A stretch of DNA of 64,000 nucleotides from Pseudomonadota bacterium (lineage in GTDB: Bacteria > Pseudomonadota > Alphaproteobacteria > Rhizobiales > Methylopilaceae), in assembly GCA_023388965.1 (NCBI GenBank), contig JAEWFF010000018.1:124001-188000 (forward strand), written 5' to 3'. A program made the position numbers and the translations under genes. Position 1 is the stretch's first letter, and the number at the start of each line of letters is the position of its first letter. The notes under the pieces are model-generated. The model made no database searches and was not told where the DNA came from. It saw only the letters and a program-made list of their open reading frames with translations. This document shows, piece after piece, positions 52,168-61,420 of the stretch.

Positions 52168-52402
52168 TGCCCCTCTCCCAGAGGGAGAGGGCCGACTCAA
52201 GCCAAAGGCTTGAGCGGGGTGAGGGGTTAAACCGGCCGTCCAGCTCTCTCTATCCTCATCCTGAGCCGGACTCGGCGACGCCGAGCCGTGTCGAAGGATG
52301 GCGATGGGCATCGCGCTCGCAACCATCCTTCGACACGCGCACTTCGTGCGCGGCTCAGGATGAGGATAGAGAGCAGCGGAACCCTCTCCCCTGGGAGAGG
52401 TA
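52168..52402. repeat. Family A and B composite
   Basis: One family A unit (52170-52226: CCCTCTCCCAGAGGGAGAGGG, GACTCAAGCC/GGCTTGAGC, GGGGTGAGGGG), then a family B inverted pair (52254-52365) whose outer bases extend into matching CTCTCTAT / ATAGAGAG, then another A-type hairpin (52383-52400, CCTCTCCCCTGGGAGAGG). It fills the gap between two minus-strand genes. Confidence 0.8.
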
Positions 52403-52404
52403 AT

Positions 52405-53379
52405 TTACCGCACCGCCGCTCGCCGCAGCCGGTCATTGATCGCCTCGCCAAGCCCCTCGCCGGGAATCGGCGCAACGGCAATCGCGGCGGGGTTCAGCGC
52501 GTCCAGTTCGCGCAGATAGGCGAACAGGTTCGCGGCCGCCTCCGCAAGATCGCCGGAGGGCGAGAGATTGAGATGCGCGATCCCACGCCCGCCGAGCGGT
52601 GCGGATGGTCCAAAGCCGAGCCAGGCTTCACCTTCCGCGATCTCGGTCGCGTTCAGCCGCACGGGCGCCGAGGGCGCGTAATGCTGCGCCAGCATTCCCG
52701 GCGCCTGCACGCCGCCTGTCGCTTCTTCGAGCGGCTCGCCCAGCACCTGTTCGATCTCGGCGCGCGTGATGCCGCCCGGCCGCAGCAGCCGCACCGGCTC
52801 GCCCGGCAGGCAGGCGACGACCGTCGATTCGAGGCCGACATTGGTCGGCCCGCCATCGAGAATGATGTCGACCCTCGTGCCGAGATCCTCCGCGACATGG
52901 GCCGCCGTCGTCGGGCTCACCCGGCCGGACATATTGGCCGACGGGGCGACAACCGGCGCCATGAAGGCATCGAGCAGCTTGCGGGCCACCGGATGGGCCG
53001 GTACGCGCACTGCGACGGTGGAAAGCCCCGCGCGCGCCAGCTCGTGCACCGGGCAATCGGCATCGCAGGGCACGACCAGAGTCAGCGGCCCCGGCCAGAA
53101 CGCCGCGCCGAGCTTTTCCGCACGGGCGTCGAAACGTCCGACCTTCTTCGCCTCGTCCAGCGACATGACATGCGCGATCAGCGGATTGAAGCTCGGCCGT
53201 CCCTTGGCCTCGTAGATTCGGGCCACCGCCGCGCCGTTGCGGGCATCCGCCCCGAGGCCGTAGACGGTTTCGGTTGCGAACGCGACGAGCGCGCCCGAGG
53301 CAAGCGCCCAGACGGCCTCGCCGATGGCCTGCGTGTCGGGCTTGAGGATGCGGGGGGAAGTCACGGTCTTTGGGTACAT
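52405..53379 (-). CDS. L-threonylcarbamoyladenylate synthase (Sua5 type)
   Basis: A 324-residue protein that makes threonylcarbamoyl-AMP for the t6A37 tRNA modification. The YrdC domain (about 15-205) has LVAFATETVYGLGADA, KGRPSFNPLIAHV, FWPGPLTLVV and SANMSGRVSPT. A C-terminal Sua5 domain (about 225-324) follows a linker with APGMLAQHYAPSAPV, so this is the long Sua5 form rather than short TsaC. Standard start MYPKTVT. Divergent from the HDAC-like gene. Confidence 0.94.
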   Translation of the reverse strand: MYPKTVTSPRILKPDTQAIGEAVWALASGALVAFATETVYGLGADARNGAAVARIYEAKGRPSFNPLIAHVMSLDEAKKVGRFDARAEKLGAAFWPGPLTLVVPCDADCPVHELARAGLSTVAVRVPAHPVARKLLDAFMAPVVAPSANMSGRVSPTTAAHVAEDLGTRVDIILDGGPTNVGLESTVVACLPGEPVRLLRPGGITRAEIEQVLGEPLEEATGGVQAPGMLAQHYAPSAPVRLNATEIAEGEAWLGFGPSAPLGGRGIAHLNLSPSGDLAEAAANLFAYLRELDALNPAAIAVAPIPGEGLGEAINDRLRRAAVR

Positions 53380-53502
53380 GGGGTTGATGCGGAAGAAAAG
53401 CGGCTAACATAAAGAGACGGGACAAGCCTTGCGTTCCGCGCCCCGGTGCTGTTCCCTCCGCCCCAACCGGCCTCCACACATAACAGAGAGAGATCCGAGC
53501 CC

Positions 53503-54429
53503 TTGGCCACGCTTCTTCTGCACCATCCGAACTTCGCCCTCCACCAGACCTCCGCCGGCCATCCCGAACGGCCGGACCGCTACCGCGCCGTCGAGGCCGT
53601 GCTGGGTCAGAAGGAGTTCGATGCGCTGGTGCGCGAGCGGGCCGAAACCGCCGATCTCGACACCACCCGTTATGTCCACACCGACCGCTATGTCGATTCG
53701 CTGGAGGCGGCGCGGCCGAACTCCGGCTATGTCTATCTCGACGGCGACACGATGATGGAGCCCTCGACCTGGGAAGTCGTGCTGCGCGGTGTCGGCGGCA
53801 CGCTGCAGGCAATCGACAAGGTGCTCGACGGCGAAGTCCAGAACGCCTTCGTCGCCTGCCGCCCGCCCGGCCATCACGCCGAGAGCGAGCGCGCGATGGG
53901 CTTCTGCCTGTTCAACAATATCGGCATCGGCGCGCGCCATGCGCAGAAGAAGCACGGCCTCAAGCGCGTCGCCATCGTCGATTTCGACGTCCATCACGGC
54001 AACGGCACGCAGGAAATCTTCTATTCCGATCCGTCCGTACTTTATGCGTCTACCCACCAGATGCCGCTTTATCCCGGCACGGGCGCTGCGCGCGAAACCG
54101 GCGTCGGCAACATCTTCAACTGCCCGCTTGCGCCGGGCGATGGCGGCGACAAGCTGCGCGCCGCATTCAACGACAAGATCCTGCCCGCGCTCGACACCTT
54201 CAAGCCGGAACTCATCATCGTCTCGGCCGGTTTCGACGCTCATTCGCGCGATCCGCTCGGCTCGCTGCAGATGGAGGCCGAGGATTTTGCCTGGGTCACG
54301 CGCGAACTGATGAAATCGGCCGAGAAGAACTGCGAGGGCCGCCTCGTCTCGGTGCTCGAAGGCGGCTACGATCTGCAGGGCCTCGCCGACTCGGTGTCGG
54401 CCCATGTCCAGGAACTGATGAAGGGCTGA
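53503..54429 (+). CDS. Histone deacetylase-like amidohydrolase
   Basis: A 308-residue zinc hydrolase of the HDAC/AcuC/acetylpolyamine amidohydrolase group. Zinc and catalytic residues are in CRPPGHHAESERAMGFCLFNN, IVDFDVHHGNGTQEIF and VSAGFDAHSRDPLG, and the final tyrosine loop in SVLEGGYDLQGL. Likely substrates are acetyl-lysines or acetylated small amines. A TTG at 53503 gives the usual start (ATLLLHHPNF); only an AG-rich region precedes it. Next comes xseB, as in many Hyphomicrobiales. Confidence 0.9.
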   Translation: MATLLLHHPNFALHQTSAGHPERPDRYRAVEAVLGQKEFDALVRERAETADLDTTRYVHTDRYVDSLEAARPNSGYVYLDGDTMMEPSTWEVVLRGVGGTLQAIDKVLDGEVQNAFVACRPPGHHAESERAMGFCLFNNIGIGARHAQKKHGLKRVAIVDFDVHHGNGTQEIFYSDPSVLYASTHQMPLYPGTGAARETGVGNIFNCPLAPGDGGDKLRAAFNDKILPALDTFKPELIIVSAGFDAHSRDPLGSLQMEAEDFAWVTRELMKSAEKNCEGRLVSVLEGGYDLQGLADSVSAHVQELMKG

Positions 54430-54434
54430 TCCGC

Positions 54435-54677
54435 GTGGCCGAAGCCGATATCGCCAAACTTCCCTTCGAGCAGGCGCTCGCGGAGCTGGAAGAGATCGTC
54501 AAGGCGCTTGAAGCGGGCAATGTGCCGCTTGAGAAATCGATCACGCTCTATGAGCGCGGCGATGCGCTCAAGAAGCATTGCGACAGCCTTCTGAAAGCCG
54601 CCGAGGCGCGCGTCGAGAAGATTACGACGGATGCCTCGGGCCAGGCGTCCGGCACAGCCCCGCTCGATCCAGCCTGA
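54435..54677 (+). CDS. xseB: Exodeoxyribonuclease VII small subunit
   Basis: An 80-residue subunit: LPFEQALAELEEIVKALEAGNVPLEKSITLYERGDALKKHC is the family core, a helical hairpin that binds the large subunit. GTG start at 54435, five bases after the HDAC-like stop, so co-transcribed. The large subunit xseA is not in the window. The stop overlaps the next start (TGATG). Confidence 0.94.
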   Translation: MAEADIAKLPFEQALAELEEIVKALEAGNVPLEKSITLYERGDALKKHCDSLLKAAEARVEKITTDASGQASGTAPLDPA

Positions 54678-55651
54678 TGCTGACGGTCTATCTCTCAAGG
54701 GGCGGCGCGCTTGTCCCCGAGACGTTCGACCCGAAGAAGAAACTGCCCGCCGCCGCCGTCTGGCTCGATCTCGTCAATCCCACGCCGGAAGAGGACAAGG
54801 CCGTCGAGGCCTATCTCGGAATCGAGATTCCGACGCGCGAGGACATGGCGGAGATCGAGGCGTCGAGCCGTCTTTATGTCGAGGACGACGCCCGTTTCAT
54901 GACCGCGTCCATACTCGCCGGTGTGCGCAAGGACGAGCCGGGCCTCGTCAATGTCAGCTTCATTCTCGCCGGCAATCGTCTCGTCACCGTGCGCCACGGC
55001 CGGCCGCGCGTCATCGATATGTACATTGCCCGCCTCTGCAAGCAGGCCAACGCGCCCGCGAGCGGGGACGCGATCCTGCTCGGCATGCTGGAAGCGATCA
55101 TCGACCGTACGGCCGATATCCTTGAAAAGACCGGCACGGAGATCGACGACGTGTCGCAGCGCATTTTCGGCACTCATACCGGCGCGGTGCGGGCCAAGAA
55201 GGATTACATGCGCATCCTGCGCACGATCGGCCGCAAGGGCGATCTGTTGTCCATGGCGCGCGAAAGCCTCGTTTCTCTGACGCGTGTGGTCAGTTTCCTG
55301 TCGGTCGCCTATGGGGGCAGGAAGCAGGCGGAGACGCGCGCCATGCTGACCGCCATGCGCCGCGACGCCGACAGCCTGCGCGATCACACATCCTATCTCG
55401 GCGACAAGATCATCTTTCTGCTCGACGCCACGGTCGGCATGGTCACGATCGAGCAGAACGATCTCGTCAAGCTGTTCTCGCTCGTGGCCGTCATCTTCCT
55501 GCCGCCGACGCTCATCGCCTCGATCTACGGCATGAACTTCACCGGCATGCCGGAACTCGAAATTCCGTACGGCTATCCGCTCGCGCTCATCGCCATGCTG
55601 CTGTCCGCGGTGCTGCCGCTCGTGTTCTTCCGCTTCAAGCGCTGGCTCTAG
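54677..55651 (+). CDS. corA: CorA-family magnesium transporter
   Basis: A 324-residue CorA/ZntB-type channel. A long soluble N-terminal funnel leads to two C-terminal membrane helices (about 262-285 and 298-318). The pore motif is intact, YGMNFTGMPEL, the defining CorA signature. Specificity for Mg, Co or Ni is not decided by sequence alone. It overlaps xseB by one base. Confidence 0.93.
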   Translation: MLTVYLSRGGALVPETFDPKKKLPAAAVWLDLVNPTPEEDKAVEAYLGIEIPTREDMAEIEASSRLYVEDDARFMTASILAGVRKDEPGLVNVSFILAGNRLVTVRHGRPRVIDMYIARLCKQANAPASGDAILLGMLEAIIDRTADILEKTGTEIDDVSQRIFGTHTGAVRAKKDYMRILRTIGRKGDLLSMARESLVSLTRVVSFLSVAYGGRKQAETRAMLTAMRRDADSLRDHTSYLGDKIIFLLDATVGMVTIEQNDLVKLFSLVAVIFLPPTLIASIYGMNFTGMPELEIPYGYPLALIAMLLSAVLPLVFFRFKRWL

Positions 55652-55834
55652 GCCCGCTGGATCGGGCTTTAACCCGCCGTTCACCGTACGCATCGCACCG
55701 CGACCCATAATCATGCCCGAAGCGCGGCCGGCATTTGCGAAGGCTTTACCATCCTTGGGATGATCGCCGGTCGCATTAAGTATTCCTTGGCCAAGGATAA
55801 TGATGATCCGCCCCGAAATACGGGGCTTTTTCCA

Positions 55835-57892
55835 ATGTATCGTGCACTGACCTGCCTTGCCTTCGAGCACAATCTGGCTCTCGTGGGCTTTGCCGCCGCA
55901 ATCTGTATTGTCGGTACGGCGACCTGCCTGCGCGTGCTTCAGATCTCGCTGCGCTCCGAGGGCGTGCCGCGCATGGCGTGGCTGGGCGCGGCGACGATTG
56001 CCGGCGGCGGTTCGGTCTGGGCGACGCATTTCATCTCGATGATCGCCTACGACCCGGGCGTGGTCGTCGGTTATGCGGCATGGCCCATCTTCGCCTCGCT
56101 GGCGATGGCGCTCGCCGTGCCGGGCGCGGGATTTGCGCTTTATCTGATCGAGGGCAGGTGGGTACCGCTCGGCGCCGGCATTCTCGTCGGCCTCGGCATT
56201 GCCGGTATGCACTATGTCGGCATGACGGGCGTGATCGTGCCCGGCGACATGCATTGGAGCGCGTCCCTCATCGCGGCATCGATCGTCTATTCCTGCGTGT
56301 TCGCGATGCTGGCGTTCTGGCTCGTGCAGCGGTTCGAAGGCACGCCCGGCGTGTTGTGGGGCATGGCGGCCCTGTCCGGCGCCGTCGTCCTTCTGCATTT
56401 CACCGGAATGGGCGCGCTGACCATCGTGCCCAACCCGACCGTTGCCGAACCCGCTCTGCTTATTTCCACCGAGCTTCTGGCGGGCGCCGCGATTGTGGTG
56501 ACGGCGTTCATCCTTGTCGTCGCCTTTGTCTGCATCGGTTTCGAACGCCGGATCACGCGCGAGCAGGAGGCCGCCGCGGAGCGCATCCGCCACATGGCCT
56601 ATCACGACCCGCTGTCTGGCCTGCCCAACCGCGCCCATCTCGCCGAAACGCTGCCCGATCTGCTGCGGAACGCGGCCGCGCAGGGCGAGGAGGTGGCAGT
56701 GCTCGCCATCGACCTCGACCGCTTCAAGCAGGTGAACGACATTTTCGGCCACCAGTCCGGCGATGCGCTGATCTGCGCGCTTGCCGGCATCATGAAGGAA
56801 CAGGTCGGTCCGGACGATATCGTGGCGCGCGTTGGCGGCGATGAATTCGTCGTCGTTCAGGCCGGCGCTGCGCAGCCGGGCGGGGCCGAGGCCTTGTGCG
56901 CACGCCTCCTGAATGCGGCCTGCCGCGACATCGATGTCGGCCGCTACAAATTCCGCACCTCGATTTCGATCGGTGTCGCCCTGTTTCCGCGCGACGGTAC
57001 GGACGCCTCCGTCCTGCATTCCAATGGAGATGCAGCGCTGTATCGCGCCAAGGAAGATGGCCGCGGCGTCGCGCGCTTTTTCGCGCCGGAAATGGATCTT
57101 GCTTTGCGCGAGCGCCGCCTGCTTCAGGTCGAGCTTCGCGATGCTTTGGCGCGCAACGAGTTCCGGGTGTTCTATCAGCCGCAGGTCGAGACGCGCACGG
57201 GCGTCGTTTCCGGCTTCGAGGCTCTCGTTCGCTGGGAGCATCCGGAACGGGGGCTTCTGAACCCCGGCAGCTTCATCGAGGCCGCCGAGGAAAACGGCTT
57301 CATCGTCGAGCTTGGCGAATACGTATTGCGGACGGCCTGCGCCGAAGCCGCGACCTGGGATTCGCCGCTCTCGGTTTCGGTCAATCTGTCTCCGGCCCAG
57401 TTCCGCCATGGCGATCTCGCCGGGCTCGTGGGCGATGTGCTTCGCGAGACCGGGCTCGAGGCCACGCGGCTCGAGCTTGAAATCACCGAAGGCGTGCTCA
57501 TTCAGGATACGGCGCGCGCGCTCGACATCCTCGGCCGGATCAAGAAGCTCGGCGTTGCGGTGGCGATGGACGATTTCGGCACCGGCTATTCCTCGCTCGC
57601 TTATCTTCAGGCGTTTCCGTTCGACCGCATCAAGATCGACCGTTCCTTCATCGCGGCCCTCGAGGACAATCCGCAATCGCAGGCCATCGTCCGCGCCATC
57701 ATCGGTCTCGGGCGCGGCCTGAACGTGCCGATCACCGCCGAGGGCGTCGAGAACGACGTGCAGCAGGCTTTCCTCGCCGAACTCTATTGCGACGAGGTGC
57801 AGGGCTATCTTGTCGGCAAGCCGCAGCCGATCGAGCAGCTTGCGGTGCATCTGCGCCGCAAGGGCAAAGATTCCCGCGCCGCCGTCGCCTGA
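55835..57892 (+). CDS. MHYT-GGDEF-EAL c-di-GMP signalling protein
   Basis: A 685-residue membrane protein. The N-terminal MHYT sensor (about 1-245) has seven helices with motifs THFISM, MHYVGM and LHFTGM. The GGDEF domain (about 260-420) contains RVGGDEFVV, so cyclase activity is possible. The EAL domain (about 430-670) contains GFEALVRWEHP and MDDFGTGYSS, so hydrolysis of c-di-GMP is also likely. MHYT may sense oxygen, CO or NO through a metal. The ATG at 55835 (MYRALTCLAFEHN) matches relatives; an ATG at 55760 is possible. Confidence 0.93.
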   Translation: MYRALTCLAFEHNLALVGFAAAICIVGTATCLRVLQISLRSEGVPRMAWLGAATIAGGGSVWATHFISMIAYDPGVVVGYAAWPIFASLAMALAVPGAGFALYLIEGRWVPLGAGILVGLGIAGMHYVGMTGVIVPGDMHWSASLIAASIVYSCVFAMLAFWLVQRFEGTPGVLWGMAALSGAVVLLHFTGMGALTIVPNPTVAEPALLISTELLAGAAIVVTAFILVVAFVCIGFERRITREQEAAAERIRHMAYHDPLSGLPNRAHLAETLPDLLRNAAAQGEEVAVLAIDLDRFKQVNDIFGHQSGDALICALAGIMKEQVGPDDIVARVGGDEFVVVQAGAAQPGGAEALCARLLNAACRDIDVGRYKFRTSISIGVALFPRDGTDASVLHSNGDAALYRAKEDGRGVARFFAPEMDLALRERRLLQVELRDALARNEFRVFYQPQVETRTGVVSGFEALVRWEHPERGLLNPGSFIEAAEENGFIVELGEYVLRTACAEAATWDSPLSVSVNLSPAQFRHGDLAGLVGDVLRETGLEATRLELEITEGVLIQDTARALDILGRIKKLGVAVAMDDFGTGYSSLAYLQAFPFDRIKIDRSFIAALEDNPQSQAIVRAIIGLGRGLNVPITAEGVENDVQQAFLAELYCDEVQGYLVGKPQPIEQLAVHLRRKGKDSRAAVA

Positions 57893-57904
57893 GCCTGAGC
57901 CGGC

Positions 57905-58549
57905 TCAGGGATAGAGGCGGGTCTTCGTCCAGTCGTTCCGGCTGGTGTCGGTGCGGGTGAAGACGATCCGGTCGTGCTTGCGGAACGGCTGATCATGCCA
58001 GAACTCGATGCTCAGCGGCACGATGCGATATCCGGTCCAATAGGCCGGGCGCGGGACATCGCCGCCCTCGAACTTCGTCTCATATTCGGCGACCGCCGCA
58101 TCGAAGCTCGCGCGGCTGTCGAGCGGGCGCGATTGGGCGGAAGCCCAGGCGCCGATCCGGCTGTCGCGCGGCCGGGTGGCGAAATAGGCGTCCGCCTCTT
58201 CGGGTGTCACCTGTTCGACCATGCCGCGCGCGCGCACCTGACGGCGCAGGCTCTTCCAATGAAAAACCAGCGCTGCTCTGGCGTTTGCCGCAAGCTCGCC
58301 ACCTTTCTGGCTTTCTGAGTTGGTGAAGAAGGTGAAGCCCGCTTCGTCCACGCCTTTCAGCAGGACAATGCGGACATTGGGAAGCGATTCGGCATCTGTC
58401 GTGGCCAGGGCCATCGCATTGGGATCGTTGATTTCGCTGGCGGCGGCTTCGGCAAGCCAAAGGTCGAACAGCAAAAACGGATCCGTTGCGTCGGTAAAAT
58501 TACCCTCTGTTAACGTTTCAGGGGCTCCATTTGTATAAACCTTGGCCAT
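57905..58549 (-). CDS. pdxH: Pyridoxamine 5'-phosphate oxidase
   Basis: A 214-residue FMN enzyme making pyridoxal phosphate. Visible are NVRIVLLKGVDEAGFTFFTNSESQKG, the FMN/substrate region VFHWKSLRRQVRARGMVEQV, DSRIGAWASAQSRPL, and the C-terminal WTGYRIVPLSIEFWHDQ with final R-x-D-W-x-x-x-R-L-x-P. Standard length. Divergent from the surface lipoprotein gene with a 41-base gap, a common arrangement in Hyphomicrobiales together with the DnaJ gene and fabI. Confidence 0.95.
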   Translation of the reverse strand: MAKVYTNGAPETLTEGNFTDATDPFLLFDLWLAEAAASEINDPNAMALATTDAESLPNVRIVLLKGVDEAGFTFFTNSESQKGGELAANARAALVFHWKSLRRQVRARGMVEQVTPEEADAYFATRPRDSRIGAWASAQSRPLDSRASFDAAVAEYETKFEGGDVPRPAYWTGYRIVPLSIEFWHDQPFRKHDRIVFTRTDTSRNDWTKTRLYP

Positions 58550-58590
58550 GGTGCAGATTTGCCCGCGTTGGGTGAGGGGTTCGGGAACGC

Positions 58591-59094
58591 ATGTATAGCT
58601 TATCGCGGTTTCGCCGTCCTGAGTTGAGGGCCCTTGTTTTCCTTGGGCCGCTCGCGCTGTCGCTTGGCGCCTGCAGCATGCCCATGGGTTCGCTGATCGG
58701 CGGCGGCGATGACAAGCCCGACGTCACGGCCAGCACGCCCGTCGATGGCCGCGCCACCGCAATGGGCGCGCCGGGCGGCATGCAGCTCGCCACCGCGCCG
58801 GCCTCCACCAATCCCATCAGCGGCGCCGACTGGAACTATGCGCGCGGCGCTCTCGGCCTTGCGCTGACCTCGACCCAGACCGGCCCGCCGGTGCCGTGGG
58901 CCAATCCGGAAACGGGCGCGCGCGGCAATTTCGCGCCGACCTCGGACGCGGTGACGGCCTCGACCGGCCAGACCTGCCGCAACTTCGTCGCCACGCGCAC
59001 GGAAAACGGCCAGGAAGTGCAGCTTCAGGGCCGCGCCTGCCGCACGCCGGACGGCCAGTGGGACATTTCCGAGACGACCAGAACGGCGCTCTGA
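58591..59094 (+). CDS. RT0821/Lpp0805-like surface lipoprotein
   Basis: A 167-residue lipoprotein. The lipobox LSLGACS gives a lipidated Cys28. After a low-complexity part, the conserved C-terminal domain holds WNYARGALGLALTSTQTG, GQTCRNFVATRTENGQEVQLQGRACRTPDGQW with two Cys, typical of the 17-kDa surface-antigen-like family. Expected in the outer membrane. It is transcribed with or just upstream of the DnaJ-like gene. Confidence 0.85.
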   Translation: MYSLSRFRRPELRALVFLGPLALSLGACSMPMGSLIGGGDDKPDVTASTPVDGRATAMGAPGGMQLATAPASTNPISGADWNYARGALGLALTSTQTGPPVPWANPETGARGNFAPTSDAVTASTGQTCRNFVATRTENGQEVQLQGRACRTPDGQWDISETTRTAL

Positions 59095-59181
59095 CCGTCT
59101 GTTGCGTCGAAGCAACAAATTCCTACATGGCACTCGCGGCCTGCGTGGTATAGGCAGCCGTATGAGGGATTTGTCCGATTC

Positions 59182-60126
59182 ATGCGCGATCCATATGACG
59201 TTCTGAGCGTGCCGCGCGGCGCCAGCGAAGCCGACATCAAGAAGGCTTTTCGCAAGCTCGCCAAGACGCACCACCCCGACCGAAGCAAGGACCCGAAGGC
59301 CAAGGAGAAGTTTTCCGAAATCTCCTCGGCCTACGATCTGTTGTCGGACGCGGACAAGCGCGCGCAGTTCGACCGCGGCGAGATCGACGCCGAAGGCAAA
59401 CCGCGTTTCCGCGGTTTCGAGGGCTTCGGCGGCGGTGCTCCCGGCGGGCCGGGTTTCGGCACCGGGCGTTCCTACAAGACCTTCACCTGGCCGCCGGGCG
59501 GCGATGGCGCGCAGCAGGGCGCGGGCGGCTTCTCGGCCGAGGATATTTTCGATCTGTTCGGCGGGCTTGGCGGGCGCGGCCAGACGCGCGGCCGTTCGCA
59601 GCACGCTCCGGCGGGACAGGATGTCACCGCCGAGGTGGTCGTGCCCTTCGTCGAATGGGCGCGCGGCGGCAAGGTGCGTGTCGAGCTTCTGCACGGCCGC
59701 GAACTCGATGTCTCGATCCCGGCCGGCATCGAGGAGGGCAAGACGATCCGCCTGAAGGGGCAGGGCGCGCCTTCGCAATATGGCGGCCCGCCGGGCGATG
59801 CCCTCATCACCGTCAAGGTTGCCGCCCATCCGCAGTTCCGCGCCGAAGGCAACAATCTGCGCGTCGAGGTGCCGATCACGCTTTACGAGGCGGTGCTGGG
59901 CGGCAAGGTCCGCGTGCCGACGCTCGACGGCACGGTCGAACTGACCATTCCGCCGCGCTCGACCGGTCGCGGCGCGCTCCGCCTCAAGGGCAAGGGCATA
60001 CGCAAATCCACGCCGGGCGATCTTCTGGTCTCGCCGCGCATCGTCCTGCCCGACGGGCCGGATGCCGAGCTCGAAGCCCTCGCCCAGCGCATGAAGGACG
60101 GCGCACCTTACGACCCGAGGAAGTGA
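59182..60126 (+). CDS. DnaJ-like co-chaperone (CbpA type)
   Basis: A 314-residue J-domain protein. The J domain (1-65) has the HPD motif at 31-33 (HHPDRSKDPKAKEKFSEIS). A Gly/Phe-rich region (about 75-125) and two C-terminal substrate-binding beta domains follow (DVTAEVVVPFVEWARGG, DALITVKVAAHPQF). There is no Cys-rich zinc finger, which separates it from DnaJ and fits CbpA/DjlA-like partners of DnaK. A family C repeat starts two bases after the stop. Confidence 0.92.
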   Translation: MRDPYDVLSVPRGASEADIKKAFRKLAKTHHPDRSKDPKAKEKFSEISSAYDLLSDADKRAQFDRGEIDAEGKPRFRGFEGFGGGAPGGPGFGTGRSYKTFTWPPGGDGAQQGAGGFSAEDIFDLFGGLGGRGQTRGRSQHAPAGQDVTAEVVVPFVEWARGGKVRVELLHGRELDVSIPAGIEEGKTIRLKGQGAPSQYGGPPGDALITVKVAAHPQFRAEGNNLRVEVPITLYEAVLGGKVRVPTLDGTVELTIPPRSTGRGALRLKGKGIRKSTPGDLLVSPRIVLPDGPDAELEALAQRMKDGAPYDPRK

Positions 60127-60128
60127 CC

Positions 60129-60424
60129 TGTCCCGGGGCCGCGAAGCGGAGCCCGGGACCCATACGCCGCAGCCTTGGCAATAAGCACCGCAGCGCTCGA
60201 GGTCATCCCGCATCGTCACGGAGTATGGATCCCGGACAGCGGCTTCGCCGCTTCCGGGATATGCGATCTGGCGCCAGCCATCCCTCCTCCGCGAAGTATC
60301 CCCTCTCCCGTTCACGGGAGAGGGCCGACTCGATGCGGAGCATCGAGCGGGGTGAGGGGAAGTCGCAACCACCGAACCTGTTGCCATCCTTCGAGACGGG
60401 CCTTCGGCCCTCCTCAGGATGAGG
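60129..60424. repeat. Composite of family C copy 4, family A and a half family B
   Basis: No gene lies between 60127 and 60508. Family C (60129-60262) has TGTCCCGGGGCCGCGAAGCGG, CCCATACGCCG...CGGAGTATGG and a diverged right arm CTTCCGGGATATGC. Family A (60301-60359) has CCCTCTCCCGTTCACGGGAGAGGG and a GACTCGATGC stem. A single family B half (60384-60424) ends CCTCCTCAGGATGAGG. The remaining ~80 bases before fabI probably contain its promoter, without a clear consensus. Confidence 0.78.
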
Positions 60425-60508
60425 TTTGGGGTTGCAGCGGTAGGACGCGAACTTGCCGCCCCCACCGCCTCATGCCATAGCACCCCGGATTGAACGGACA
60501 GGTGGGTG

Positions 60509-61327
60509 ATGAGCGAAGTCAAAGGCTTGATGGCGGGCAAGAAGGGGCTGGTCCTCGGGGTTGCCAATAACCGTTCCATCGCCTGGGGCATTGCCCGCGC
60601 GGCCGCCGCGCAGGGCGCCGAGATCGCGCTCACCTTTCAGGGCGATGCGCTGAAAAAGCGCGTCGAGCCGCTGGCCGCCGAGATTGGCGCTTTCGTCGCC
60701 GGCGAATGCGACGTCACCGATTCCGCTTCGCTCGATGCCGTGTTCGAGACCCTCGGCAAGAAATGGGGCTCGCTCGATTTCGTCGTCCACGCCGTCGCCT
60801 TTTCGGACAAGGACGAACTCGACGGCCGCTATGTCGACACCACGTCCGACAATTTCGACAAGACGCTGAACATCTCCTGCTATTCGTTCACAGCTATCGC
60901 CCAGCGCGCCGAAAAGCTGATGACGAAGGGCGGCTCGCTTCTGACCCTGACCTATTACGGCGCCGAGAAATGGATGCCGCATTACAATGTCATGGGCGTT
61001 GCGAAAGCCGCGCTCGAGGCCAGCGTGCGCTATCTCGCCGCCGATCTCGGCGAGAAGGCCATCCGCGTCAACGCGCTCTCCGCTGGGCCGATCAAGACGC
61101 TCGCGGCCTCGGGCATCGGCGATTTCCGCTACATCCTGAAATGGAACGAGCTGAACTCGCCGCTGCGCCGCACGGTGTCGATCGAGGAAGTGGGCGATGC
61201 GGCGCTTTATTTCCTGTCCGACATGTCGCGCGGCGTCACCGGCGAAGTGCATCATGTCGATGCCGGCTATCACATCGTCGGCATGAAGCATCCCGACGCC
61301 CCCGATATCGCGGTGGCGAAGGAATGA
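60509..61327 (+). CDS. fabI: Enoyl-[acyl-carrier-protein] reductase (NADH)
   Basis: A 272-residue SDR-fold enzyme for the last step of fatty acid elongation. Start region KKGLVLGVANNRSIAWGIA binds NAD. The catalytic pair is Tyr159-x6-Lys166 (HYNVMGVAKAAL), preceded by TLTYYGAEKWMPHYN. Further family blocks are NALSAGPIKTLAASGI and YFLSDMSRGVTGE. GTG at 60506 directly precedes the ATG; ATG is used here. A second FabI is common in this group, so the gene need not be unique in the genome. Confidence 0.95.
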   Translation: MSEVKGLMAGKKGLVLGVANNRSIAWGIARAAAAQGAEIALTFQGDALKKRVEPLAAEIGAFVAGECDVTDSASLDAVFETLGKKWGSLDFVVHAVAFSDKDELDGRYVDTTSDNFDKTLNISCYSFTAIAQRAEKLMTKGGSLLTLTYYGAEKWMPHYNVMGVAKAALEASVRYLAADLGEKAIRVNALSAGPIKTLAASGIGDFRYILKWNELNSPLRRTVSIEEVGDAALYFLSDMSRGVTGEVHHVDAGYHIVGMKHPDAPDIAVAKE

Positions 61328-61331
61328 TGCT

Positions 61332-61391
61332 CCCTCCCTCCCACGCGAAGCGGGGGAGGGCGACTCGCCGTCAGGCGAGCGGGGTGGGGGC
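61332..61391. repeat. Family A element
   Basis: CCCTCCCTCCC-ACGCGAAGC-GGGGGAGGG, then GACTCGCC/GGCGAGC, then GGGGTGGGGG. It starts four bases after the fabI stop. Confidence 0.75.
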
Positions 61392-61420
61392 TTCCTGATA
61401 AAGAGTCTGACCTCGCCGTA

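Noticed and set aside
54695..57850. Open frame of about 1051 codons on the minus strand across corA and the GGDEF-EAL gene
   Set aside because: It spans two well-supported genes and the gap between them, and the product is low-complexity His/Arg/Asp-rich, typical for antisense reading of GC-rich DNA.
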